DNA of 42,494 nucleotides, from contig JAUWYR010000019.1 in the NCBI GenBank assembly GCA_030615745.1, positions 1-42,494 on the forward strand, given 5' to 3'. This document shows, in pieces, positions 33,289 through 42,049 of the stretch. This DNA comes from Candidatus Zixiibacteriota bacterium (GTDB lineage Bacteria > Zixibacteria > MSB-5A5 > SM23-73-2). Each line of letters opens with the position of its first letter. Within the stretch, counting starts at the first letter, position 1. The notes under the pieces are model-generated. The model was not told where the DNA came from and did no database searches. It saw only the letters and a list, made by a program, of their open reading frames with translations. Both the position numbers and the translations under genes were made by a program.

Positions 33289-33700
33289 TTTAAAACTCCT
33301 TTCGTCTTTTTATATTAAATCGGAAAAAAGATGAGTTGATTTAGTGGAAATATGAAGTTTTTTTGCTTTCAAAGCTTTATTGTGTTATCAAGTAGCACAG
33401 GTTACAAAGTCATCAACTGACATAGGTAACAGATTTGATCAGCTCTTTCCCATAATAGATATTAAAAAAGCTTGTAGGCACGAATTCATTCGTGCAATTT
33501 ACAGATTCGTATGTGCGAAGTCTCTTGACCTTCGGCATCTTGACGAAATGTCCGAAGCATGCTACGCGGCTGTTCGACTATGGTTTATTATCCCCTGGCA
33601 TCTCTACCTCTCCCGCCTTTGGCAGGATAAGATGACATGCCAAAAGGTGTTACCCATATAATTTGATAATTCTATCACCGATGCAGGTTGATAATACACT
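33289..33700. other. Gene-free 410 bp with scattered palindromes
   Basis: A palindrome GGCACGAAT/ATTCGTGC lies at 33477-33495 and a broader inverted repeat TGGCATC.../...GATGACATGCCA spans 33596-33645. The one open frame here has no ribosome site or recognisable protein and is not called. Confidence 0.5.
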
Positions 33701-34132
33701 TTATCTTGCACCACGTGCTGAGATAACAGATGGTAAAGTTTTTAAAAGGATTTTTAAATCCAAAAGTAGAGACCAGTTTTTTATATATTCCAAATCCATT
33801 CTCATCCAATCCTCAAAAGAGACATCATTTCTTCCATTTATCTGCCAGAGACAGGTGAGCCCTGGCTTGACTGAAAGTCTTTTCCTGTGCCAGCTTTTAT
33901 ACTGACTCACCTCCTCCGGAAGTGGGGGACGAGGACCAACCAAGGACATATTCCCTGAAAGGATATTAAAAAGTTGAGGGAGCTCATCCAAGCTGAATTT
34001 TCTCAAAAATTTTCCCACTTTAGTTATCCTCGGGTCATCTTTTATTTTAAAAGCAGCCCCATCCATCTCATTCTTAGTGATAAGATACTTTTTCAAACCC
34101 CTATATTCAACCATAGCCAAGAACTTGAACAT
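33701..34132 (-). pseudogene. 5'-truncated undecaprenyl-phosphate sugar transferase
   Basis: The frame encodes 143 residues that match only the C-terminal catalytic part of WcaJ/WbaP-type sugar transferases: MFKFLAMV (family MYKFRSM), NEMDGAAFKIKDDPRITKVGKFLRKFSLDELPQL, GNMSLVGPRPPLPEEV, KPGLTCLWQINGRN and DLEYIKNWSLLLDLKIL. The membrane segment and the first catalytic strand are missing. Two further matching codons (TTC CGG) precede the ATG, and then an in-frame TAA appears, so the gene was cut at about 34138. It is last in the rhamnose cluster, 15 bp after the glycosyltransferase. Activity without the membrane anchor is doubtful. Confidence 0.8.
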
Positions 34133-34147
34133 CCGGAATTACATAAA

Positions 34148-35419
34148 CTAGTTGCTGAGATAGTGGTCCAAACTATCTTCACTTTTACCCCCCTCTAAAA
34201 GATTCTGGTAGATGTTAAGGAGTTGCGGATAATAGGTCTCTGACGAAAATCCATTTTCTATTTTTTTACGTCCTGCAATTCCCATTTTCTTTACCAACAG
34301 TGGCTTTTGATAAAGGTATTTGATCTTTTCAGTCAAATCCAACGGATTGCCGGGCTCAAAAAGAAGCCCATCCACTCCATCCTCCACAAACTCCGGAATG
34401 CTTCCAAGATTTGAAGCAATCACTGGCTTGGCAAACGCCAAGGACTCAAGTAAAGCCATGGGACAGTTGTGATAACAGATAGCTGGAAAAACGGTAAACT
34501 TTGCCCCATTTACTAATTCCTTTAGTTTATTCCCCTTTAAAAATCCAGTCAGATGTATATTATTTAATTTTTTTATCCTCTTGATCTCCAAAAGTTTTTC
34601 CTTTAACTCCCCTTCTCCCGCAATCACCAACTTGATCTGGGGAAGTCTCTCCATAGCTTTAGCCAGGATAAGAACTCCATTCTTTTCCGACAACCTTCCC
34701 AAAAACAGGATATAGTCCTCGGTTTGAGCAGTGGGACAATTTGAGGATAGATCAATACAATTTGGAAGAACAACTATCTTCTCCTCAGGGATTCCATACT
34801 CGATCATCTTATTTTTGGTAAATTGGCTCAAGGCTATGAAAAGATCCACAGATTTAGTATATACTCCCCACCATTTATGCAAATACATCTCCACCGCGCC
34901 GAGGGTGCTAAAAACCAGAGAATTATGGATACATCTGTGTTTTACCGCCTGATAGAAACGTTTGCCTTCACAGTCTTCGCAAACTGAATTACCCCTCAAA
35001 AAGGTATAGTTGGGGCAAGCCAACTTGAAATCGTGTAGGGTCATCACCACCGGAATTCCCCTTTTTTTCAATATAGGTAAAATCGAGGGTGAAAACTGAT
35101 CATAGATATTGTGAAGATGGGCTATATGAGGAGGGTGATCTTTAAGAAGTCTCTCCATTTTCTTTTTTGCCTCCCAGGAATAAATCAAGCTGGTGGCAAT
35201 CTTTAATTTGCTTACAAATGAACCATTTTGATCGTGGTAATTGACCTCTGTCACAAAATACTTTGAATAAGGAGTAGAAAGGTTTGAAGGATGTTTCATT
35301 GAAAAGGGAATGACCTCATGTCCCATTCTCTGTAGATTCTCAATTGACTGGAATGATACAGTCTCCGAACCGTCACCTGGGTGGAAGAACTTATTGGCAA
35401 AAAGTATTCTCAATTTCAT
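34148..35419 (-). CDS. Glycosyltransferase, GT4 family
   Basis: Transfers a sugar from a nucleotide donor during surface polysaccharide assembly. The 423 residues begin MKLRILFANKFFHPGDGSE at 35419; the in-frame extension to 35542 has no homology character and is not accepted. PHIAHLHNIYDQFSPSILP, GIPVVMTLHDFKLACPNY, ILFLGRLSEKNGVLILAKAM and PMALLESLAFAKPVIASNLGSIPEFV are the classical GT4 segments, the last being the donor-binding EX7E-type region. It lies between the rhamnose-synthesis gene rfbD and the truncated sugar transferase. Confidence 0.9.
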   Translation of the reverse strand: MKLRILFANKFFHPGDGSETVSFQSIENLQRMGHEVIPFSMKHPSNLSTPYSKYFVTEVNYHDQNGSFVSKLKIATSLIYSWEAKKKMERLLKDHPPHIAHLHNIYDQFSPSILPILKKRGIPVVMTLHDFKLACPNYTFLRGNSVCEDCEGKRFYQAVKHRCIHNSLVFSTLGAVEMYLHKWWGVYTKSVDLFIALSQFTKNKMIEYGIPEEKIVVLPNCIDLSSNCPTAQTEDYILFLGRLSEKNGVLILAKAMERLPQIKLVIAGEGELKEKLLEIKRIKKLNNIHLTGFLKGNKLKELVNGAKFTVFPAICYHNCPMALLESLAFAKPVIASNLGSIPEFVEDGVDGLLFEPGNPLDLTEKIKYLYQKPLLVKKMGIAGRKKIENGFSSETYYPQLLNIYQNLLEGGKSEDSLDHYLSN

Positions 35420-35648
35420 CCCTAACGAAACTAAGATATCTCTCGGTGAAACTCCATTTCCAATCCCAAAAAATCTTTCTCCAGTTTTCCTAATCGACAC
35501 AAACAAAGAAATCTTAAGAGAAATGTGAAAAAATTTGCACACTTTTTAAAAAGGATTAAATTGAAGTGTCCAAAGGATTTTGATGATAGACCTTCAGGTT
35601 TACTTTCGAAAATCTGAAATCACTCTAAAAAGGTGGGATTAGCTTAGG

Positions 35649-36554
35649 TTATAATGGATTATTTTTCATATATTCCAATCCTTCATCCACATTCAGAAGC
35701 TTAGTTGAAAGGAGCTTTTTTGCGAGATCGATTTTTAATCCCCCTTTTTGGGGTCGGGGTGCTTTCTGCTTCAATTCTTCTGTTTTAATGGAAGATATTT
35801 TCATTTTATTGAATTTGAATTTTAAAGCTATTTTTTTGGCGAAATCATATCTGGATAAATATTCGGATCCAGCTATATTTACAGTTCCAACAAAGTTTTT
35901 TTCAACTAATTCAGATATGGCTTGTGCTAAATTAAAAGCTAATGTAGGATTGTTTAACTGGTCTGTTACAATTTTTATGTTCTCATTATTTTTCAATTTA
36001 TCTATTACCCAGAGGACAAAATTCTTTTTAACCTTTACACCTTTGCCATAAAGGACATTAGACCTGACGATGATATAATCAGTCAGGTTATTTTTTATAA
36101 TCTTTTCGCTTTCGAGTTTGGTCAATCCATAATAGCCCAAAGGATTAGGAGGTTCATCTTCAGAATAGGGTCCATTTTTTCCATCGAAGATATAATCAGT
36201 TGAAAGGTGAACAAGTTTTATCTTAAATTCTTTGCATAAAAAAGCTAAGTTTTTTACCCCTTCAACATTCACTTTCCAGGCTTTATCTTTTTCTACCTCA
36301 CACCCATCCACGTCAGTGTAAGCTCCTGAATTTATTATTACCCCAGGTTTAAAGGAAGAAATAAAAGTTTCGAGCTTTTCCTTATCCAAAATATCTATTT
36401 TTTCATACTCGAAAAATCCTTTGGATATTTTTGGTTGAGAAGGGAAAAACTCAGGTTGGAGGTCTGATGCTAAAATCCTGTTCTCAGAAGAAAAAACCTC
36501 AACCAACTTTTGACCCAGAAGCCCGTTAGCTCCGGTGATGAAAACATTTTTCAT
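35649..36554 (-). CDS. rfbD: dTDP-4-dehydrorhamnose reductase
   Basis: Last step of dTDP-L-rhamnose synthesis. The 301-residue SDR protein has the nucleotide motif FITGANGLLGQKLVEVF, NSGAYTDVDGCE near 76, LVHLSTDYIFDGKNGPYSEDE, and the catalytic YYGLTKLESEK (Tyr and Lys). It is separated from rfbB by a 289-bp palindrome array, a wide gap for an operon of this kind. Confidence 0.93.
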   Translation of the reverse strand: MKNVFITGANGLLGQKLVEVFSSENRILASDLQPEFFPSQPKISKGFFEYEKIDILDKEKLETFISSFKPGVIINSGAYTDVDGCEVEKDKAWKVNVEGVKNLAFLCKEFKIKLVHLSTDYIFDGKNGPYSEDEPPNPLGYYGLTKLESEKIIKNNLTDYIIVRSNVLYGKGVKVKKNFVLWVIDKLKNNENIKIVTDQLNNPTLAFNLAQAISELVEKNFVGTVNIAGSEYLSRYDFAKKIALKFKFNKMKISSIKTEELKQKAPRPQKGGLKIDLAKKLLSTKLLNVDEGLEYMKNNPL

Positions 36555-36843
36555 CTTATTATCCTGTAGGGGCAGACCTTTCCGCCAGAGGCGGATCTGC
36601 CTACGGCATGACAGGTCTGCCAGGACAGGTTTAAAAACCTGTCCCTACATCGGCTCTGGAGTGCAATCCACGTGGATTGCCCGTTGGTCAAGGGTGCCCT
36701 CACCCTTGACCTTATTCAGAGTGCAATCCATATGGATTGCAAGCGTCCCGCCAAAGGCGGGACCGCACTCCAATGGTTAGGGAATTCCCCCGCTCTTCAG
36801 CGGGATCTTTACGACAATTCCCGAACCAACTCCAAAGGAAAGA
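36555..36843. repeat. Palindrome array inside the rhamnose operon
   Basis: 36565-36649 is bounded by TGTAGGG/CCCTACA and holds CCGCC-AGA-GGCGG and GGACAGGTTT/AAACCTGTCC. GTGCAATCCA palindromes occur at 36660-36681 and 36720-36742, with GGTCAAGGGTG/CACCCTTGACC between (36687-36712). GGTCCCGCC/GGCGGGACC-type pairing follows near 36745-36763. 36775-36830 is a minus-strand copy of the GTTGGT...GGAATTGTC element. No gene is seen. Confidence 0.75.
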
Positions 36844-37863
36844 CTACAATTTTTCTCTTCTAATATAGTGTCTCTCGTAATATTTCAGATATTCTTTTGA
36901 CTTAACCTTCTGCCACCAATCCTTGTTTTTGATATACCAATCGATGGTCAACTTCATCCCCTGTTCAAATGAAACCTCCGGCTCCCAGCCTAACTTCTTT
37001 CTTATCTTCTCTGCACTAAGTGCATATCTTCTGTCATGTGCAGGCCTATCCTTAACATGCTTTATAAGAGAGGAAGGCTTTTTCAGACAATCCAATATCA
37101 GATGGGTAATCTCTAAATTTGTCTTCTCAACATTGCTTGAGATATTATAAATCTCACCTACCTCTCCTTTGTGCAAAACAAAATCAACAGCCTTGCAGTG
37201 GTCCTCTACATAAATCCAATCCCTGATATAAAGTCCATCACCATAGATGGGAAGTTCCTGGTCATCCAATGCATTGGTGATGAAAAGTGAAATCAATTTT
37301 TCAGGAAATTGATATGGTCCATAGTTGTTGCAACAGCGGGTGATTATTGCTGGTAGATCGAAAGTTCTTTGATAGGCTCTGACCAAAAGGTCAGAACAAG
37401 CTTTGCTTGCGGAATAGGGAGAATTGGTTATAAGGAAACTTTCCTCTGTAAATGGACTCTCATCTTCCTTGAGGCTCCCGTAAACCTCATCAGTGGAGAT
37501 CTGAACAAATCTTTTTATCTTATGTTTGAGTGCAGATTCCATTAAGGTTTGAGTTCCCAACACATTGGTCTGCATAAAGACCTTCGGGTCATACAAACTC
37601 CGGTCAACATGGCTTTCAGCCGCGAAGTTTATTATAACGTCAATTCCTTCCCCAACAATCTGGTCAACAAGTTTCTGGTCACAAATATCACCCTTTACAA
37701 ATCTATAAGATTTGTTTTTTTCCAGATCAGCTAAATTCTCCAGGTTTCCTGCATAGGTGAGCTTATCTAAGTTTATAATCTTGTAGTCTGGATATTTTGA
37801 GAGAATGTATCTGATGAAATTCGACCCTATAAATCCAGCTCCACCTGTTACCAATATCTTCAT
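36844..37863 (-). CDS. rfbB: dTDP-glucose 4,6-dehydratase
   Basis: Converts dTDP-glucose to dTDP-4-keto-6-deoxyglucose. Its 339 residues have ILVTGGAGFIGSNFIRYIL at the start, NFAAESHVDRSL near 81, STDEVYGSL near 120 and the catalytic YSASKACSD. TRCCNNYGPYQFPEKLI and GDGLYIRDWIYVEDHC complete the substrate pocket. The ATG at 37863 directly abuts the rfbC stop. Confidence 0.96.
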   Translation of the reverse strand: MKILVTGGAGFIGSNFIRYILSKYPDYKIINLDKLTYAGNLENLADLEKNKSYRFVKGDICDQKLVDQIVGEGIDVIINFAAESHVDRSLYDPKVFMQTNVLGTQTLMESALKHKIKRFVQISTDEVYGSLKEDESPFTEESFLITNSPYSASKACSDLLVRAYQRTFDLPAIITRCCNNYGPYQFPEKLISLFITNALDDQELPIYGDGLYIRDWIYVEDHCKAVDFVLHKGEVGEIYNISSNVEKTNLEITHLILDCLKKPSSLIKHVKDRPAHDRRYALSAEKIRKKLGWEPEVSFEQGMKLTIDWYIKNKDWWQKVKSKEYLKYYERHYIRREKL

Positions 37864-38319
37864 CTAACCATCCTTTCTCCCCCAATCATAGGGTATTCCA
37901 CCCTCATGAGGATGAACCCGGTATTCATCCGGGTTTTCATAGTTATAAACTTCAGTGGGAACGTTTAAACAGATCGCCTCATCATCTGATATACATTTGA
38001 AACCATGGTAGACCAACTTGGGTATCTGGATAAGCTGGGGGTTGTGTTCCCCCAAGAAAAACTCGTTGACCTCACCTTTGGTGGGAGAATCTTCACGGGG
38101 GTCGTATAAAACTAATTTTATCATCCCTTTTAACACAGCGAAGTTATCCACCTGATTTTTGTGATAGTGCCATCCTTTAACCACCCCGGGATATGCGGTG
38201 GTGATATAGACCTGCCCGAACTTCAAAAAAAGCTGGTCATCGGATCTTAAAATTTCCATCAACCTTCCCCTCTCATCCGGGATAACCCTCAACTTCTTTT
38301 GTTTGACTCCTTCGATCAT
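37864..38319 (-). CDS. rfbC: dTDP-4-dehydrorhamnose 3,5-epimerase-family protein
   Basis: A cupin of 151 residues, shorter than the usual RfbC of about 180. It retains DERGRLMEIL, GQVYITTAYPGVVKGWHYHKNQ with the metal/base histidines, and LKGMIKLVLYDPRED. QIPKLVYHGFKCIS and NYENPDEYRVHP follow the family pattern. It overlaps rfbA by 4 bp (ATGA). The short form is known from other clusters and is probably a working epimerase, with some chance of a related isomerase role. Confidence 0.87.
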   Translation of the reverse strand: MIEGVKQKKLRVIPDERGRLMEILRSDDQLFLKFGQVYITTAYPGVVKGWHYHKNQVDNFAVLKGMIKLVLYDPREDSPTKGEVNEFFLGEHNPQLIQIPKLVYHGFKCISDDEAICLNVPTEVYNYENPDEYRVHPHEGGIPYDWGRKDG

Positions 38320-39068
38320 CTTCTCTTCCTTTTTAAACTTATTTTATTTGCTCCATTTTTAGCCACGAAATTATTTGCCTCCAGAAGGGCATCAATTGAC
38401 GCACCCGCATCAGCCCAATAACCCTCTAAGATCGAGTAAGTTAAATTGCCCTTTTTTATATATGCGTTGTTAACATCAGTTATCTCCAGCTCACCCCTTT
38501 TGGATGGCTTTAAGGTCTTGATTACGTCAAAGACCTCATTATCATACATATAAATCCCTAATACAGCGTAGTTCGACTTCGGTTTTTTGGGCTTCTCAAT
38601 TATATTCACAATCCTTTTGCCTTTTAGTTCAGCCACTCCATAATCTTTTGGATTTTCAACTTTTTTAAGCATTATCTTAGCTCCGGATTTTTGGGCTTTG
38701 AAATCTCCAACCGCCTGAATGATATTCCCCTCGATTATATTATCGCCCAATATCACAACCATTCTATCCCCTTCTGCAAAGTGCTCAGCCAATCCCAAAG
38801 CCTCTGCAATTCCGCCCTCTTTTTCCTGATAAGTGTAATTGAGATGTTTCAACCCGAATAAAGAACCGTTTCCAAAAAGCCTTAAGAAATCTCCTGCATT
38901 GTTTCCACCAGTTACAATCATAATATCTTTAATCCCTGCATTGACCAGAGTTTGAATAGGATAAAAAATCATCGGGCGGTCGTAAACAGGCAAAAGATGT
39001 TTGTTAGTAATCTTAGTCAAAGGATAAAGCCTTGTCCCAAGACCACCAGCTAAAACCAAACCTTTCAT
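38316..39068 (-). CDS. rfbA: Glucose-1-phosphate thymidylyltransferase
   Basis: First enzyme of dTDP-rhamnose synthesis, making dTDP-glucose. The 250-residue nucleotidyltransferase has KGLVLAGGLGTRLYPLTKITN with the nucleotide-binding loop, KHLLPVYDRPMIFYPIQTL, VILGDNIIEGN and IIEKPKKPKSNYAVLGIYMYD, and LEGYWADAGASIDALLEA near the end. It is shorter than classical RfbA (about 290) but of the short-chain type seen in many anaerobes. It starts the cluster rfbA-rfbC-rfbB-rfbD-GT. Confidence 0.9.
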   Translation of the reverse strand: MKGLVLAGGLGTRLYPLTKITNKHLLPVYDRPMIFYPIQTLVNAGIKDIMIVTGGNNAGDFLRLFGNGSLFGLKHLNYTYQEKEGGIAEALGLAEHFAEGDRMVVILGDNIIEGNIIQAVGDFKAQKSGAKIMLKKVENPKDYGVAELKGKRIVNIIEKPKKPKSNYAVLGIYMYDNEVFDVIKTLKPSKRGELEITDVNNAYIKKGNLTYSILEGYWADAGASIDALLEANNFVAKNGANKISLKRKRR

Positions 39069-39399
39069 AAAACTTCCTTTCTTAGCTGTATAATCAAAAT
39101 TTTCAAAATCTTAAGTAAACCAAACTTTTAGTTTTTTCCATAAAATTCTCCTTTTCTGTGCTCGCATGGTCCCCTGACCATGCGAGAGTTTCCGTCGGGT
39201 CGGGGGACCCAACGGGCACATGATTTTTTACCTTTTTGTTCGGTTTTCTTTCGCAGGCTAAAGCCTGCGCCTACCAATTTTTTGGTAGCCGCAATCTTTA
39301 GATTGCGCTTTTCTTAAGCGTCAGGAGAAAAGCTCCTGACGCAACTGTTTTCTTAAGTAAACCAAACTTTTCAGCCTTGCTTTCTTTAGTAAGTTTATC
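39069..39399. repeat. Palindrome array bounded by a perfect 20-bp direct repeat
   Basis: The 20-mer CTTAAGTAAACCAAACTTTT occurs at 39110-39129 and again at 39352-39371. Between them lie TGTGC...GCACA enclosing TCGCATGGTC/GACCATGCGA and a GGGTC/GACCC hairpin (39157-39220), CGCAGGCT/AGCCTGCG (39252-39269), CTACCAA/TTGGTAG (39271-39288), CGCAATC-TTTA-GATTGCG (39290-39307) and GCGTCAGGAG/CTCCTGACGC (39318-39341). No gene is seen. Confidence 0.8.
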
Positions 39400-39759
39400 T
39401 TAAACTATCCTTACCCCTTTCTTTAAAGCCTCACTTATAAGCCCCAAACTATTTTTTTTCCTCTCAAACTCCTCTGGAGTATAACATATAGCATCCACAG
39501 CCTCAGCTTTTTTATCATACAAAAGACCAGTTCTTTTCAAAAAAGTTGACCTTCTTTTTAAAAACCTAATCCTTTTGAACTTGTCTGAGACAATAATCAT
39601 ATCTATATCACTGTATAAATCAGAATGCCCATAAATCCTTGATCCCCAAAGCCAGATCTCCTTAGGAGCAAAAATTTCTTTTATCTTATCTAAGTAGTTT
39701 TCTAATATATAATTGACCTTTTTGTCTTTTATCTTCTTAGAAAACATATCTTTTAGCAA
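39400..39759 (-). CDS. MNT-type nucleotidyltransferase-fold protein
   Basis: The 119 residues have the minimal nucleotidyltransferase signature: IWLWGSRIYGHSDLYSDIDMIIVSD, that is GS followed by DxD, near residue 37-58. Such proteins are often antitoxins paired with a HEPN toxin. No HEPN gene lies on either side, so this is an orphan, or it acts in another role. It starts with ATG at 39759, with a second in-frame ATG at 39747 equally possible. Confidence 0.75.
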   Translation of the reverse strand: MLKDMFSKKIKDKKVNYILENYLDKIKEIFAPKEIWLWGSRIYGHSDLYSDIDMIIVSDKFKRIRFLKRRSTFLKRTGLLYDKKAEAVDAICYTPEEFERKKNSLGLISEALKKGVRIV

Positions 39760-39840
39760 ATGTCAGATGGCTAATCCAAAATTAATTCATGAAGCCTATT
39801 AGTATTTGCCACGCGAAAAACTATTTAAATTCTACAATAC

Positions 39841-39881
39841 AAAAAAGCTAAGAGCTTTAACTCTCCATTTAGCTCTTAGCT
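39841..39881 (-). terminator. Rho-independent terminator of the prs-rplY unit
   Basis: AGCTAAGAGCT and AGCTCTTAGCT (39846-39881) form an 11-bp stem; on the minus strand a run of six T follows. It lies about 36 bp past the rplY stop. Confidence 0.85.
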
Positions 39882-39916
39882 TCAAATATAAGCTCAATAA
39901 AACTACAATGCAAGCC

Positions 39917-40687
39917 CTATTTTTTCTCCTCCTTTTTACCCTCCTTGAAAGGAGCTTTCTTTTCCTCCTTCTTTTCAGCCTTAGCTTCCTTCTTTTCCCC
40001 TTTAACTTCTTCTTTCTTTTCAGCTTTTACTTCTTTCTCCTCTTTGGCTTCCTCGACTTTCTCAGCCTCCTCACCAACCACCTCAGGCTCACCCACTTCC
40101 TCCTCAACTACTTTGACCTCCTCCTTGAATACTGTTGGAGGTACAACTGAGACCACGGAGGTATCCGGGTCTGATAAGATCACGACTTTCTCCAGCTTTA
40201 GGTCTCTTACATGAATAGCATCTCCAATATTTAACTCACTCACCTCCACCTCCACCTTCTCAGGAATATCTGTCGGAAGACACTCGATCTCCAGCTCTCT
40301 TGTCGCATGCTGAAGTATTCCACCTTCATCTACACCAATTGCAGTTCCGACCAGATGCACAGGGATGCTGAGTTTTATCTTTTTCTTCATTGAGATGTGC
40401 TGAAAATCGACGTGCAGAATACCACCCCACACAGGGTCGTGCTGGATTTCCTTGATTAAAACCTTCTTCTCTTTCTTTTCATCATCGATATTCAAATTTA
40501 TAATCACATTTTCTCCTAAACCGGAACGCAAAATCGATAATAAGTTTTTTTGATCCAGCTCCAAAGGTATTGGCTTCTCACCTGCGCCATACACTACTGC
40601 GGGAATTTTACCATTCCTTCTTAACCTTTTAGCAACAGATGTTCCTACCTCATGTCTTGTTTTGACCTCAAGTTTAATCTCTTTCAT
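39917..40687 (-). CDS. rplY: Ribosomal protein L25 (Ctc form) with Lys/Glu-rich tail
   Basis: Binds 5S rRNA in the large subunit. The 256 residues begin with the L25 domain (LEVKTRHEVGTSVAKRLRRNGKIPAVVYGAG) and the TL5 C-terminal domain (PVHLVGTAIGVDEGGILQHATRELEIECLPTDIPEKVEVEVSEL split over residues 105-150). A tail of about 70 residues is almost entirely Lys, Glu and Ala in short repeats, longer than in most Ctc proteins. It is 19 bp after prs, a gene pairing widely conserved in bacteria. Confidence 0.95.
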   Translation of the reverse strand: MKEIKLEVKTRHEVGTSVAKRLRRNGKIPAVVYGAGEKPIPLELDQKNLLSILRSGLGENVIINLNIDDEKKEKKVLIKEIQHDPVWGGILHVDFQHISMKKKIKLSIPVHLVGTAIGVDEGGILQHATRELEIECLPTDIPEKVEVEVSELNIGDAIHVRDLKLEKVVILSDPDTSVVSVVPPTVFKEEVKVVEEEVGEPEVVGEEAEKVEEAKEEKEVKAEKKEEVKGEKKEAKAEKKEEKKAPFKEGKKEEKK

Positions 40688-40706
40688 TTTTACTCACCTT
40701 CTTTTT

Positions 40707-41639
40707 TTATTCAAATAAAATCGATACTGATTCTTCATTATGTATACGTAAGATCGCCTCACCAAATATATCCGAGACCGAGACGATCTCAAATTTAGAA
40801 GAAAGTTTTTTATCCTCAGTTGAAATAGTATCAGCTAAAACTATTTTCTCAATAAGTGATTTATCAATTTTTTTGATTGAGTCTCCAGATAGAACCGGAT
40901 GGGTGCAACAGGCGAAGATTCTTTTTGCACCCTTTTTGGTTAAAGCCAAAGCTGCCTCAGTCAAGGTCCCACCGGTGTCAATCATATCGTCCCTTATTAT
41001 TGCATTTTTATCCTTGACCTCACCAATTATATTCAATATTTCAGCATGGTTGGGCGAAGGTCTTCTTTTATCCAATACTGCCAAAGGCGCATTGATTTTT
41101 TTAGCAAATGCTCTAACCATCTTTATTGTTCCGATATCGCTTATCGCCACTGGATTTTCTAAGTTTAATTTCTCAAAGTAGTCGAAAAATACCGGGTTGG
41201 AAAAAAGGTGATCGGCGGGGATATCGAAAAATCCCTGGATTTGAGCCGCATGTAAATCCATTGTTAAAACACGGTTAGCCCCAGCTTTGGCTATCAGATT
41301 AGCCACAAGCTTAGCTGTTATCGGAACCCTGGGCTGGTCCTTTCTATCCTGACGGGCATATCCAAAATAGGGTATAACTGCTGTTATCCTTCTGGCCGAG
41401 GCTCTTGAAGCCGCATCCAATAAAATCAAAAGCTCCAAAAGGTTCTCAGCTGGCGCGTTAGTCGACTGAATTATAAAAAGATCCATCCCTCTGATGTTCT
41501 CATTGATCTTGACTCTTATCTCATCATCTGAAAATCTTGCGACCTCAGTATCGCAAAGTTCAACTTTAATATAATCACTTATCTTCTGAGCCAAAATTTG
41601 ATTTGAATTGCCTGCAATTAATTTTATCTCTCCATTCAT
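40707..41639 (-). CDS. prs: Ribose-phosphate pyrophosphokinase
   Basis: Makes PRPP from ribose 5-phosphate and ATP. The 310 residues from ATG at 41639 are of typical length, and the ribosome site GGAGAG is six bases before this start; the upstream in-frame ATG at 41651 has none. RFSDDEIRVKINENIRG, PYFGYARQDRKDQPRVPITAKLVANLI (ATP and regulatory loops), TMDLHAAQIQGFF and the PRPP loop RDDMIDTGGTL are intact. Confidence 0.95.
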   Translation of the reverse strand: MNGEIKLIAGNSNQILAQKISDYIKVELCDTEVARFSDDEIRVKINENIRGMDLFIIQSTNAPAENLLELLILLDAASRASARRITAVIPYFGYARQDRKDQPRVPITAKLVANLIAKAGANRVLTMDLHAAQIQGFFDIPADHLFSNPVFFDYFEKLNLENPVAISDIGTIKMVRAFAKKINAPLAVLDKRRPSPNHAEILNIIGEVKDKNAIIRDDMIDTGGTLTEAALALTKKGAKRIFACCTHPVLSGDSIKKIDKSLIEKIVLADTISTEDKKLSSKFEIVSVSDIFGEAILRIHNEESVSILFE

Positions 41640-41782
41640 TTCACTCTCCATTTTTTGAAAAATATAAAATATAAAAGATAAATCTTTTGTAAAGTCTTTT
41701 TTTAATAAATCTGAATTTTTTGATCCTTATAAAACCATCGTTTTTATAGCCTTTTAAAATTTTTTTTAGTCGAAAATTTTAC

Positions 41783-41812
41783 TTGACAAAATTTTTTTGA
41801 CAATCGTATATT
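41783..41812 (+). promoter_or_regulatory. Promoter of the small zinc-finger gene
   Basis: TTGACA (41783-41788), an 18-bp spacer and TATATT (41807-41812), about 90 bp upstream of the ATG at 41900. A second TTGACA at 41797-41802 is too close to the -10 to act with it. Confidence 0.6.
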
Positions 41813-41899
41813 AGTTTTCCAAAAAATAAAAAGAGGTGTTTTAAATCTTAACCACTTTTGCTGAGCATCCATACGAATATCAAAGTGAGGTGATAAAAG

Positions 41900-42049
41900 A
41901 TGAGATGTGCATATTGCAGAGAAAAAATAGATGATGAGCCGGTCTGGAGAAATAACCAGCCTTATTGCTCAGAGGAATGCGCTAAATTAGCTTTATCTGA
42001 GGAGAAAGAGGAGTTCGAGGAGGAAGAAGGGGAGGAGCAAGATTTTTAA
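41900..42049 (+). CDS. Small TRASH/MYM-like zinc-finger protein with acidic tail
   Basis: A 49-residue protein from ATG at 41900, with AGTGAGGTGAT upstream. Cysteines CAYC (3, 6) and CSEEC (23, 27) form one treble-clef zinc site of TRASH/MYM type. The last 20 residues are nearly all Glu. It has its own promoter, diverging from prs. Such small proteins are thought to handle metals or bind partners; function is unknown. Confidence 0.75.
   Translation: MRCAYCREKIDDEPVWRNNQPYCSEECAKLALSEEKEEFEEEEGEEQDF

Noticed and set aside
33380-33661. Plus-strand open frame of 93 codons
   Set aside because: No recognisable protein features or ribosome site; the region holds palindromes.
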